A stretch of 64,000 bases of DNA from Nitrosomonadaceae bacterium (lineage in GTDB: Bacteria > Pseudomonadota > Gammaproteobacteria > Burkholderiales > Nitrosomonadaceae), in NCBI GenBank assembly GCA_002721545.1, contig PBKR01000032.1, forward strand, positions 124,001 to 188,000, written 5' to 3'. The position numbers and the translations under genes are program-made. Position 1 is the first letter of the stretch, and the number at the start of each line of letters is the position of its first letter. This document shows positions 40,497-49,670 of the stretch, one piece after another. Under the pieces are notes generated by a model. The model was not told the DNA's origin, searched no databases, and saw only the letters and a program-made list of their open reading frames with translations.

Positions 40497-40584
40497 TACC
40501 TTTTAAATTAAAATAAATAAAAATGAGGGGATAACATTATCTAAAATATAATCTTTATTAAGCTCCTAAACACTAAACCTACTC

Positions 40585-41883
40585 TCAAATAAGTACCTGG
40601 GACATATTAGCAAGCTCCTTAATAATATATTTAGTAAAGCGTGCAGCTGATGCGCCATCAATTACTCTATGATCATATGACAGTGACAATGGCAACATTA
40701 ACCTTGGAACAAATTGATCATCGCAATACACTGGCTTAATATTTGCACGGGAAGCGCCAAGAATAGCAACTTCTGGTGCATTAATAATAGGCGTAAAAGC
40801 TGTCCCACCAATACCTCCAAGACTGGAGATAGTAAAACTGCCCCCCTGCATTTCATCAAACTTCAATTTCCCTAAACGTGCGCGTTCCGCAAGATATCCC
40901 ATTTCTTCAGCAATAATAACTATATTTTTCTGATCTGCATCTCGGATTACAGGAACCATCAACCCATGTGGAGTATCAACTGCAAAACCTATATGGTAGT
41001 ATTTCTTAATTATCAGATTTATGTTATCTCTCTCCCCTTCAAGTGAAGAATTGAAATCAGGGAATTCCTTTAATGCAGCTACCACAGCTTCCATCAAGTA
41101 AGCCAATATTGTTAATTTGACTCTACTTTTTTGCTTAAGCTTATTGAATTTTTTTCTCCCAGCTTCAATTTCAGTAATATCGGCCTCGTCAAACTGAGTA
41201 ACGTGCGGGATCATTACCCAGTTACGATGTAAATATTCACCAGATATTCTTTGAACACGTAATAATGATTTTGATTCAATCGGCCCAAATGTAGAGAAAT
41301 CAATCTTAGGCCATGGCAATAGATTTAACCCTAAATTACTATTACTAGGTGATTTTGATATTTCAGCCTTCACATAGGCCTTTACATCATCTTTAAGTAT
41401 ACGGTTCTTTTTACCACAACCACTTACCAAATTAAGATTCACGCCCAACTCTCTTGCAAAACGTCGAACAGATGGGCTGGCATGTGCCATAATAGAAATA
41501 GTCTCACTTGATTGCATAAGAGCGGCAGAATTAGTTTCAGAACCTGCAATAATAGCCTGATCTGAATTAATATTAACCTCTATAGCATCATGAGAACTAA
41601 CTTGTTTAGATGGAGAAGACACCCGAACCAAGCTATCGGTTTGATTAATTTCAATTTCTAAAATGGTCGTTCCTTCAGAAACCCTATCACCTTCTCTAAC
41701 GTTTATTTCTTTAACTATCCCTGCAAAAGGAGAGGGTATTTCTATTGTCGCTTTGTCAGATTCTAATGAAAGCAGAGCGTCCTCCTTTTTAATCTCGTCT
41801 CCTGGCTTCACCAGTAACTCGACTATAGGAATATTCTTAAAATCACCGATATCAGGAACTAATACCTGTTTAACTTCTGCCAC
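40585..41883 (-). CDS. aceF: Dihydrolipoamide acetyltransferase (E2) of pyruvate dehydrogenase
   Basis: 432 residues, GTG start with good ribosome site GAAGGAAA. One lipoyl domain (1-80, lipoyl Lys in LESDKATIEIPSPF), an E1/E3-binding domain near 130-165 (ASPSVRRFARELGVNL), then the catalytic core with the active-site motif SYDHRVIDGASAARF. A single lipoyl domain, versus three in E. coli, is common outside enterics. It follows aceE by 64 bases; no lpd gene follows, since nadD is the next downstream gene. Confidence 0.96.
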   Translation of the reverse strand: MAEVKQVLVPDIGDFKNIPIVELLVKPGDEIKKEDALLSLESDKATIEIPSPFAGIVKEINVREGDRVSEGTTILEIEINQTDSLVRVSSPSKQVSSHDAIEVNINSDQAIIAGSETNSAALMQSSETISIMAHASPSVRRFARELGVNLNLVSGCGKKNRILKDDVKAYVKAEISKSPSNSNLGLNLLPWPKIDFSTFGPIESKSLLRVQRISGEYLHRNWVMIPHVTQFDEADITEIEAGRKKFNKLKQKSRVKLTILAYLMEAVVAALKEFPDFNSSLEGERDNINLIIKKYYHIGFAVDTPHGLMVPVIRDADQKNIVIIAEEMGYLAERARLGKLKFDEMQGGSFTISSLGGIGGTAFTPIINAPEVAILGASRANIKPVYCDDQFVPRLMLPLSLSYDHRVIDGASAARFTKYIIKELANMSQVLI

Positions 41884-41947
41884 ACTTTTTCCTTCAATTA
41901 TGCTTCAATATTGAGAGATCCAATAACTATTCTACATACTAAAATCT

Positions 41948-44620
41948 TTATACCTTGATCGGATTTGGTTTTTCTGGATCAATGTTGTATTTATTTATCG
42001 CCTCCACTACTTTTTTCGACGATATCTTGCCATCCTCTTCTAAAGATTTAAGTGCAGCTAAAGTAATATAGTAACGGTCTACTTCGAAAAATTGTCGTAA
42101 TTTCTCACGCGTATCGGAACGCCCAAAACCATCGGTCCCCAACACTCTGTATTTTCCTGGTACAAACTCACGTATCTGATCTGCAAAAATTTTCATATAA
42201 TCTGATGCTGCTATTATTGGCCCTTCACGCTTCTCTAGACATAATCTTACATAAGATTTCTTTGGCTTCTCTGCAGGATGTAACATATTCCAACGTGTTA
42301 CATCTAGCGCCTCTCTTCGTAATTCATTAAAACTAGTAACACTCCATATATCAGAGATAATTCCATATTCTTCTTTTAAGATATCTGCTGCTGCAATAAC
42401 TTCCCGTAAAATAGTTCCTGAGCCAAGGAGCTGTATTCTTAAATTTAAACCTTTCTCTCTCTTCTCACTACCTTCACTAAATAAATACATACCTTTTAAT
42501 ATGCCTTCCTCTGAACCTTTAGGCATTTCGGGGTGAGAATAATTTTCATTCATTACGGTTATGTAGTAAAACACATCTTCTTGCTCTTGATACATTCGAC
42601 GCATGCCATCTTGGATAATAACTACAAGCTCATAAGAAAATGTGGGGTCGTAAGATATACAATTAGGAATGGTTGAAGAAACTAAATGACTATGCCCATC
42701 CTCATGCTGCAAGCCCTCTCCATTCAAGGTAGTACGCCCGGCCGTTCCCCCCATCAAAAAACCACGGCAACGCATATCACCTGCTGCCCAGACAAGATCT
42801 CCAATACGCTGAAATCCAAACATTGAATAAAATATAAAGAAAGGAATCATCTGTACGCCATGAGTGCTATAAGCAGTTGCTGCTGCTATCCATGAAGACA
42901 TAGCTCCAGCTTCATTAATCCCCTCCTGAAGAATCTGTCCATCTTTATCCTCTTTGTAATACATCAGCTTATCTGCATCCTCCGGCGTATAAAGCTGACC
43001 TTTTGAAGACCAGATGCCCAATTGCCGGAACATCCCTTCCATCCCAAACGTACGTGATTCATCTGCAACAATCGGTACTATTCTTTTTCGAATAATTTTA
43101 TCTTTTACCAAAATATTTAGTATGCGAACAAATACCATAGTAGTAGATGACTCCCGTCCTTCACCACTAGCCTTAAGCAATATATCAAATGCGGATAAGG
43201 CTGGTATTTGCAGTGCCTCTGTATTCTGCCTCTGATTTTTATGAAGAAGCCCTCCCAGTGCATTACGCTTCTCTCGCATATACGTTAACTCTGGAGAGCC
43301 TTCTTCAAACATAAGATATGGTAAGTCTTCTATTTCATTGTCTGGAACAGGCAAGTGAAAGCGGTCGCGAAATGATTTTAGAGAAGTAGTACCCATTTTC
43401 TTTTGTTGATGAGTAATATTCTGGGCCTCACCTGCTTCACCCATACCATAACCCTTGATTGTCTTAGCAAGTATCACTGTTGGTTGCCCAGTATGCTTTA
43501 CTGCTGAAGCATATGCAGCATATACTTTATGAGGATCATGGCCGCCACGATTTAATCTCCAAATATCATCATCAGACATATTGGCCACCATTTCTAATAA
43601 TTCTGGATATTTCCCAAAGAAATGCTTCCGAACATATGAACCATCTCTTGATTTGAATGTTTGGTACTCACCATCAACACATTCCATCATTCTTTTTTGT
43701 AGTAAGCCTTTTGTATCTTTTGCTAACAAAGGATCCCAATAAGAACCCCAAATTACTTTTATAACATTCCAACCAGCCCCACGAAAACTACCTTCCAGCT
43801 CTTGAATAATCTTACCATTACCACGAACAGGCCCATCTAAACGCTGAAGATTACAGTTAACAATAAATATTAAATTATCAAGGCTTTCTCGTGATGCCAA
43901 CGAAATTGCACCTAATGACTCAGGCTCATCCATTTCTCCATCACCCATAAAAGCCCAGACTTTACGGCCTTCAATCTTTGCTAAGCCACGACTACCAAGA
44001 TATTTCATGAAACGAGCCTGATAGATAGCCATTAATGGCCCTAGCCCCATTGATACCGTTGGAAATCTCCAAAAATCAGGCATTAACCAAGGATGTGGAT
44101 AGGAAGACAGACCTTTACCTCCTACCTCCTGACGGAAATTATCTAATTTCTTTTTAGTTAACTCTCCTAGCATAAAGGCGCGCGCATAAATTCCAGGAGA
44201 AGAGTGCCCCTGTACAAGGACTAAATCACCCCCATGATCCTTGCTGGTAGATTGCCAAAAATGGTTGTAGCCCACATCATAAAGTGTTGCTGCAGATGCA
44301 AAAGTTGAGATATGACCCCCCACATTTGTCTTTTTATTTGCGCGTAATACCATTACCATAGCATTCCATCGAACGTAAGAACGAATGCGGGATTCAAGCT
44401 CATGATCCCCAGGCGATTTTTCTTCTTTACCAGGGGGGATAGAATTTATATATGCAGTAGTAGCACTATAAGGAAGATAAGCTCCAGATCTACGGGCTTT
44501 TTCTACTAGTTTCTCCAATAAATAATGCGCCCTCTCTGTTCCCTCAAGAGCCATTACAGAATCAAGAGCATCAAGCCATTCCTGAGTTTCCTGTGGGTCA
44601 ATATCTGGCATATGTTCCAT
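41948..44620 (-). CDS. aceE: Pyruvate dehydrogenase E1 component (homodimeric)
   Basis: Thiamine-pyrophosphate-dependent decarboxylation of pyruvate. 890 residues, homodimeric E. coli type. TPP motif GDGEMDEPESLGAISLASRE...NCNLQRLDGPVRGNGK near 230-275; regions VQGHSSPGIYARAF and QHEDGHSHL are family hallmarks. ATG at 44620; a second Met lies three codons on. First gene of aceE-aceF. Confidence 0.97.
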   Translation of the reverse strand: MEHMPDIDPQETQEWLDALDSVMALEGTERAHYLLEKLVEKARRSGAYLPYSATTAYINSIPPGKEEKSPGDHELESRIRSYVRWNAMVMVLRANKKTNVGGHISTFASAATLYDVGYNHFWQSTSKDHGGDLVLVQGHSSPGIYARAFMLGELTKKKLDNFRQEVGGKGLSSYPHPWLMPDFWRFPTVSMGLGPLMAIYQARFMKYLGSRGLAKIEGRKVWAFMGDGEMDEPESLGAISLASRESLDNLIFIVNCNLQRLDGPVRGNGKIIQELEGSFRGAGWNVIKVIWGSYWDPLLAKDTKGLLQKRMMECVDGEYQTFKSRDGSYVRKHFFGKYPELLEMVANMSDDDIWRLNRGGHDPHKVYAAYASAVKHTGQPTVILAKTIKGYGMGEAGEAQNITHQQKKMGTTSLKSFRDRFHLPVPDNEIEDLPYLMFEEGSPELTYMREKRNALGGLLHKNQRQNTEALQIPALSAFDILLKASGEGRESSTTMVFVRILNILVKDKIIRKRIVPIVADESRTFGMEGMFRQLGIWSSKGQLYTPEDADKLMYYKEDKDGQILQEGINEAGAMSSWIAAATAYSTHGVQMIPFFIFYSMFGFQRIGDLVWAAGDMRCRGFLMGGTAGRTTLNGEGLQHEDGHSHLVSSTIPNCISYDPTFSYELVVIIQDGMRRMYQEQEDVFYYITVMNENYSHPEMPKGSEEGILKGMYLFSEGSEKREKGLNLRIQLLGSGTILREVIAAADILKEEYGIISDIWSVTSFNELRREALDVTRWNMLHPAEKPKKSYVRLCLEKREGPIIAASDYMKIFADQIREFVPGKYRVLGTDGFGRSDTREKLRQFFEVDRYYITLAALKSLEEDGKISSKKVVEAINKYNIDPEKPNPIKV

Positions 44621-44645
44621 GTTTCTACCTTATAGTTATTACGTA

Positions 44646-45527
44646 CTATTTATCCGTATTATTTTTTGACATAATTTCGGACTGAATACGTCTTGCTGCC
44701 TCAATGGTATTACAAAGTAACATAGCAATTGTCATCGGCCCTACTCCACCTGGCACGGGAGTGATATATCCTGCTTTCTCCCTAACAGCATCAAAATCTA
44801 CATCACCTGCTAATTTACCGTCTGGCATACGATTTATACCCACATCTATAACCGTTACACCAAGCTTAACCATTTTAGCTGTAATCATTCTAGGCTTACC
44901 AGTAGCAACTACTAAAATATCTGCGCGTTTTGTGTGCTCTTCGAGATTAATTGTTTTCGATGTGCAAATAGTAACGGTCGCACCTTTCTCCAACAACATC
45001 AGCGCCATCGGTTTCCCAACAATATTACTTCGCCCCACTATTACTGCATGCTGCCCCTCAATCTGAATATTATTCTTCTCCAACATTTTCATCACACCAT
45101 AAGGTGTGCAAGGTGGGTATACAGCATAACCGGTAACGAGCGCGCCTATATTATTTAAATGAAAGCCATCCACATCTTTTTCAACCCCAATAGAACCAAT
45201 TATTTTTTTGTCTTCAAAGTGCCGTGGTAGTGGTAATTGCACTAAAATGCCATGTATTCTAGAATTTGTATTCAGCTCATGAATACAACTTAAAACCTTA
45301 TCCTGATCAGCACTATCAGGAAATTCATGCACCTCCGAATAAATACCGGCTTCATTACAGGCTCTCACCTTATTACGTACATAAATACCAGAAGCCTGAT
45401 TATCCCCAACAATAATCACAGCTAACCCCGGTTGCATACCTTTACATTTTAATTGCTCAGCACGAACCCTACATTCTACTCGCAATGCTTTAGCAATTAT
45501 CTTGCCATCTATAATCACAGCGCTCAT
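44646..45527 (-). CDS. folD: Bifunctional methylenetetrahydrofolate dehydrogenase/cyclohydrolase
   Basis: One-carbon interconversion of 5,10-methylene-THF to 10-formyl-THF; the latter feeds PurN here. 293 residues. Conserved YVRNKVRACNEAGI (catalytic Lys and Tyr), ILVQLPLPRHF, GYAVYPPCTPYGVM, the NADP loop VIVGRSNIVGKPMALML, and PVPGGVGPMTIAMLL. Lies upstream of aceE on the same strand with a 25-base gap. Confidence 0.97.
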   Translation of the reverse strand: MSAVIIDGKIIAKALRVECRVRAEQLKCKGMQPGLAVIIVGDNQASGIYVRNKVRACNEAGIYSEVHEFPDSADQDKVLSCIHELNTNSRIHGILVQLPLPRHFEDKKIIGSIGVEKDVDGFHLNNIGALVTGYAVYPPCTPYGVMKMLEKNNIQIEGQHAVIVGRSNIVGKPMALMLLEKGATVTICTSKTINLEEHTKRADILVVATGKPRMITAKMVKLGVTVIDVGINRMPDGKLAGDVDFDAVREKAGYITPVPGGVGPMTIAMLLCNTIEAARRIQSEIMSKNNTDK

Positions 45528-45711
45528 AATTTTCTCAAGATTGTCAGGTTTCTAAGTATTTTACTAACATATTTGTATTTTTTAATTACAATGCCCACCT
45601 ATGGCAAAAATCTATGCCATAAACAAGCTCTAGAGTTTAATATTTAGAAAAAGAAAACCACAAGCAGGTCAACATTAAGATCACTAGTAAGCATCCTAAC
45701 TTAAACTAAGT

Positions 45712-46347
45712 TTAATTTTTTTTCTTAAACTTTATCCGATATATCAAAACTCCAATGATAAATGTTGGCATTACAACTAATGCTGCAGCAAATAGCCCCG
45801 ATGCTAATATAGTGATACCACTACTTGTTGGCGCATATAACGTAACAAAAAATATTGCCATAATTGCTGCAGCGCTCCCACCTAAGAGCATAAACCTCTT
45901 CCCTCTACTATAAAACCGCCAGAGAGCCCCAGAAACACGCACTTCATCACGGTGTTCGTCAAAAATCATATCTAGACTATTATCATCCTGGTTAGCCTGA
46001 TAACCTACAGTTACAGCATATGCCTCGTTACTTCCTTCTTCTTGAGAAAGATCTTTTAAAAGCGCAATTCGCTTTGCAGCAATCTTATTACTCATGCCGC
46101 CTTTTACTAGTATCTTATTTAATGATTCAAACGCATGCTCACGCGGATTGGTTATTACATCCAATCTTTCGCCATGACGCCACATCACGCCAATTAAATA
46201 AAGATGAATGGTCATTTCCTGAAATGGAGGCGCAAAATCATATCCCTTATTTTCAACAATAGATAACTGTGCGGCTAATAATTTCTCACCATTCATAATA
46301 CAAATATCATGCGTTGAATCGGTATTTTTATGTTTTATATCATTCAA
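45712..46347 (-). CDS. Unrecognised protein with two C-terminal transmembrane segments
   Basis: 211 residues. Residues 1-145 are soluble and mixed-charge, with ENKGYDFAPPFQEMTIHL and a central NQDDNSLDMIFDEHRDEVRV; two strong transmembrane helices follow at about 150-168 and 178-202, then a basic tail RIKFKKKN, so the soluble part is probably cytoplasmic. I do not recognise the family. It is monocistronic, with about 370 bases of AT-rich sequence upstream and 184 bases to folD. Confidence 0.7.
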   Translation of the reverse strand: MNDIKHKNTDSTHDICIMNGEKLLAAQLSIVENKGYDFAPPFQEMTIHLYLIGVMWRHGERLDVITNPREHAFESLNKILVKGGMSNKIAAKRIALLKDLSQEEGSNEAYAVTVGYQANQDDNSLDMIFDEHRDEVRVSGALWRFYSRGKRFMLLGGSAAAIMAIFFVTLYAPTSSGITILASGLFAAALVVMPTFIIGVLIYRIKFKKKN

Positions 46348-46720
46348 TATTGTAATTAAGAGCTATGGCTAGGCCCTGCTTATTATTTATTAAAACATCT
46401 ATTATATACTGACAAACAGATTCTTAAAAAAAGACTGATTAATAAGACTAAATAATCTTAGCCCTTCACGAATAAAAATACTATGCCACATACCTTTAAA
46501 TTAAATTTTTTCCTTAAAATATTTAGAAAAAACCTAAAAAATCTGTATTTTATATTTACTAAAATATTGCACTTTCTTATTAGTTATCTGGCCTTTACTA
46601 TATTTCATTTTTATAAGCGACTCCCATTCTTGATTTAATTGAGATACAATCCTTCGATTACGCTTTTCAACAATACCACTGGGTAATTGATTGGTCAGAA
46701 TATAAAATTATGGAGATATT
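46348..46720. other. Intergenic spacer between two divergent unrecognised genes
   Basis: 373 bases. A 55-codon minus-strand frame without a start codon (46534 to about 46705, including LPSGIVEKRNRRIVSQLNQE) is open, with protein-like composition, and could be the end of a decayed gene; I cannot assign it. The rest is AT-rich. A ribosome site GGAGAT precedes the ATG at 46721. Confidence 0.4.
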
Positions 46721-47326
46721 ATGAATAAAGCAAGTTGGGCTTTGCACCTAAAATGGATTGCTGTGTTGGTATCAATGATGGTGCTGCCAGCTTATGGTCA
46801 ACTAATGATTGGTCATATGGGCCATTCTGGAGGCGATGACTGCAATATAAAATCAGGCCCTATTCCTCTTAATTATAGCGTCTATGAAAAACCAAAGGGG
46901 GCTCTTCCACCTACAATGGGCCATTGCAAGCATGTGCCAAACATAGGTGAGCACCTTGTAACTATCGACCTTCAGGGCTCTAAATCCCGAGAAATACCAA
47001 TTGGTATTCGTCTTGTCTTAGTAGAAGGGGGGCAGAATAAAACAATTATGTCTAAATCCCCAGAGCTATATTCATCTGGAACTATTAATTTTGGACTAAA
47101 CTTCAAAGAATTAGGCCAATATCATATACTATTAGAAACTAAACAGAATGAGAAAATAATTACAGCAGCTACCCTTCCTTTACATGTTGGTGAAGGTGGT
47201 GGACATGGAAGCCACTCTGGCGGCATTGGCATGCTCGAGATTGCCCTATTGTTAGGTGTAGGCGGTATTGCAAGCTTCTTCTGGGTACGTCGTAAATCGA
47301 ATAAAAATGAAGAAAATACTTCCTGA
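46721..47326 (+). CDS. Exported His-rich membrane-anchored protein
   Basis: 201 residues. Signal peptide (hydrophobic to about residue 26, LPAYGQ), then a periplasmic domain with GHMGHSGGDDC (Cys41), TMGHCKH (Cys69) and a C-terminal stretch GEGGGHGSHSGG before a single transmembrane helix (about 172-190) and the stop-transfer VRRKSNK. The middle (about 75-160) looks like a beta-sandwich with ISL-type strands. The two His-rich ends, Met and Cys residues suggest copper or other metal binding in the periplasm; that is inference from composition. Family not recognised. Confidence 0.7.
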   Translation: MNKASWALHLKWIAVLVSMMVLPAYGQLMIGHMGHSGGDDCNIKSGPIPLNYSVYEKPKGALPPTMGHCKHVPNIGEHLVTIDLQGSKSREIPIGIRLVLVEGGQNKTIMSKSPELYSSGTINFGLNFKELGQYHILLETKQNEKIITAATLPLHVGEGGGHGSHSGGIGMLEIALLLGVGGIASFFWVRRKSNKNEENTS

Positions 47327-47528
47327 ATGACGAAGCGTAAAGCAAAATAAAAACTAAAACAGAGATAGAAACCAAAAAGAAAATAACATATTTATTAAGC
47401 TTTACATTTTAGTATACTGTGGTAGTAATTAGCTTTTGATAAAATACCTACTATAGCGCTATTTTAAAGAGTCATTCTGTATTTCTTTAACATTTTTATA
47501 GAAAACAGATAGTTGAGTCATGGCATAT

Positions 47529-49619
47529 TTATTTATTTACCATGCCACAATGTTGCAATAATGCGTCTATTTTTGGCTCCCGACCTCGTAATGCAATAAA
47601 TGATTCTAATGCCTTACGACTGCCACCAACAGCAAGAATCTCATCACGAAATCTAGCCCCTATTTTTTCACTTTTTGTCCCTTCTGCGCTTTCCTCAAAC
47701 ATACTATAAGCATCGGCAGATAATACTTCTGCCCACTTATAACTATAATAACCAGCCGCGTATCCGCCAGCAAATATATGTGCAAAACTATTAGGAAAGC
47801 GATTGAATTTTGGTGGGATGATAACTGCAACTTCCTTACGGACACTATCCAACAAATCTAATACTGTCCCTCCCTCTTCTAGATTAAAATCAAAGTGCAG
47901 ATGCATATCAAACAATGAAAACTCAATTTGTCGCAATGTCTGTAGACCACTCTGATAATTTTTTGCAGCAATCATTTTATCAAATACTTCTCGAGGCAGT
48001 GATTCCCCACTCTCTATATGCTGTGTCATCCCAGATAGCACATCCCATTCCCAGCAAAAATTTTCCATATATTGACTAGGAAATTCAACTGCATCCCATT
48101 CAACCCCATTGATTCCAGAAACACCTAATTCTTCTACCTGAGTAAGCAAATGATGCAAACCATGACCAAATTCATGGAATAAAGTTATAACTTCATTATG
48201 AGTAAAAAGTGCCGGCCGTATTTCACCATCCATGCTTACTGGCTTTGCAAAATTACAATTAAGATATGCCACCGGAGTTTGAATCTTATTTTCAATTCTC
48301 CTCCGTGTAATCGCATCATCCATCCACGCACCACCTTGTTTACCGGATCGCGCATACAGATCAATATAAAATTGCCCTACCAGCTGTTCATTTATATTTT
48401 TTATACTAAATAGTTTTACATCAGGGTGCCAAAATTGAAACTCGAAACTATCTTCTGAAGGCGTAATAGTGATCTGATAAAGATTCTCTACTAGCTTGAA
48501 CATACCTTCTAATACCTTAGATTCAGGAAAATATTGCTTAATTTCATCATCAGAAAATGCATAACGAGCAACCCGTAATTTTTCACTTATATATGCTAAA
48601 TCCCATGATTCAAGGCTCTTTAGTCCAAATTGTTCAAAAGCAAATTGCTGCAGCTCCTTTAGATCACGCTTAGCATATGGCTTAGCTTTAACCGCCAAAT
48701 CTGTTAGAAATCCTAGAACTTGCTTTGGTGTTGAGGCCATTTTTGACGCTAATGATACTTCAGCATAATTATTAAATCCAAGTAACAATGCCTCTTCTTT
48801 ACGTAATTTAAGTATTTTTTTTATTAATGGAGTATTGTCCCAATCAGTCCCGTGATTTGAGCAAGTATCAATACTGATTTCTATCTCACTAGCACGCGTA
48901 GAATAAGCTTTATACATTTTTCTACGTAATTCTCTATTATCAGCATACTGCATAATTGGCTGATAAGAAGGTGCGTGCAACGTAAATTTCCAGCCAGTAA
49001 CATTATCTTTTTTTGCAATTTCTTTTGCTACTTGCAAAACATCTTCTGGAATACCAGATACCTCTTCTACACTTTCTATATGCAGCCTAAAATTATTAGT
49101 TGCATCTAATAGATTGTCACTAAATCTAGAAGCAAGTGAAGATAATTCTTCCTGAATATTAAGAAAACGCTTCTTTTTTGCAGGCGGTAGCTCAGCACCA
49201 CCCAACCGGAAATCTCGTAGCTCATTTTTAATTATTATTTTTTGGGCAGGATTTAGATTCTTAAATTCGCTACTAGCGCAAAGTTTTTTAAATTTCTCAT
49301 ATAACGTCTGATTTTGTGCAAGTCCAGCATAATATTTTGTAACTATTGGTAACGTAGTGTTATATACCTCTCGTAATTCCAAGCTATTCATTACCGAATT
49401 TAAATGCGACACCTGACCCCATGCACGAGATAATTGTTCATGTACATCTGTCATTGGCTGTACAAAATTATGCCAAGTTGGATCAGCAGGATCACTAAGA
49501 ATTTTTTTAACAGTTAAAGAACTATGCTTTAATAACTCTTCTACAGCTGGAACAATATGCTTAGTTTTAATTTCAGCAAACTTTGGTAAACCAGAAAAAT
49601 TAAGCAAAGGATTAGTCAT
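47529..49619 (-). CDS. prlC: Oligopeptidase A (M3 family zinc peptidase)
   Basis: Cytosolic oligopeptide degradation. 696 residues, family length. The zinc motif is LFHEFGHGLHHLLT (HExxH near residue 477) with the third ligand Glu about 25 residues later (GVEWDAVEFPSQYMENF). The C-terminal half IFAGGYAAGYYSYKWAEVLSADAY is diagnostic for M3. Convergent with the His-rich gene at 46721. Confidence 0.96.
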   Translation of the reverse strand: MTNPLLNFSGLPKFAEIKTKHIVPAVEELLKHSSLTVKKILSDPADPTWHNFVQPMTDVHEQLSRAWGQVSHLNSVMNSLELREVYNTTLPIVTKYYAGLAQNQTLYEKFKKLCASSEFKNLNPAQKIIIKNELRDFRLGGAELPPAKKKRFLNIQEELSSLASRFSDNLLDATNNFRLHIESVEEVSGIPEDVLQVAKEIAKKDNVTGWKFTLHAPSYQPIMQYADNRELRRKMYKAYSTRASEIEISIDTCSNHGTDWDNTPLIKKILKLRKEEALLLGFNNYAEVSLASKMASTPKQVLGFLTDLAVKAKPYAKRDLKELQQFAFEQFGLKSLESWDLAYISEKLRVARYAFSDDEIKQYFPESKVLEGMFKLVENLYQITITPSEDSFEFQFWHPDVKLFSIKNINEQLVGQFYIDLYARSGKQGGAWMDDAITRRRIENKIQTPVAYLNCNFAKPVSMDGEIRPALFTHNEVITLFHEFGHGLHHLLTQVEELGVSGINGVEWDAVEFPSQYMENFCWEWDVLSGMTQHIESGESLPREVFDKMIAAKNYQSGLQTLRQIEFSLFDMHLHFDFNLEEGGTVLDLLDSVRKEVAVIIPPKFNRFPNSFAHIFAGGYAAGYYSYKWAEVLSADAYSMFEESAEGTKSEKIGARFRDEILAVGGSRKALESFIALRGREPKIDALLQHCGMVNK

Positions 49620-49670
49620 ATTAATCTATAAATAATTACTATACTCTACACTTAAGCATATATCTTAAAT

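Noticed and set aside
46534..46705. 55-codon open frame on the minus strand
   Set aside because: No start codon and no family I recognise; it may be a remnant, but the evidence is too weak to annotate.
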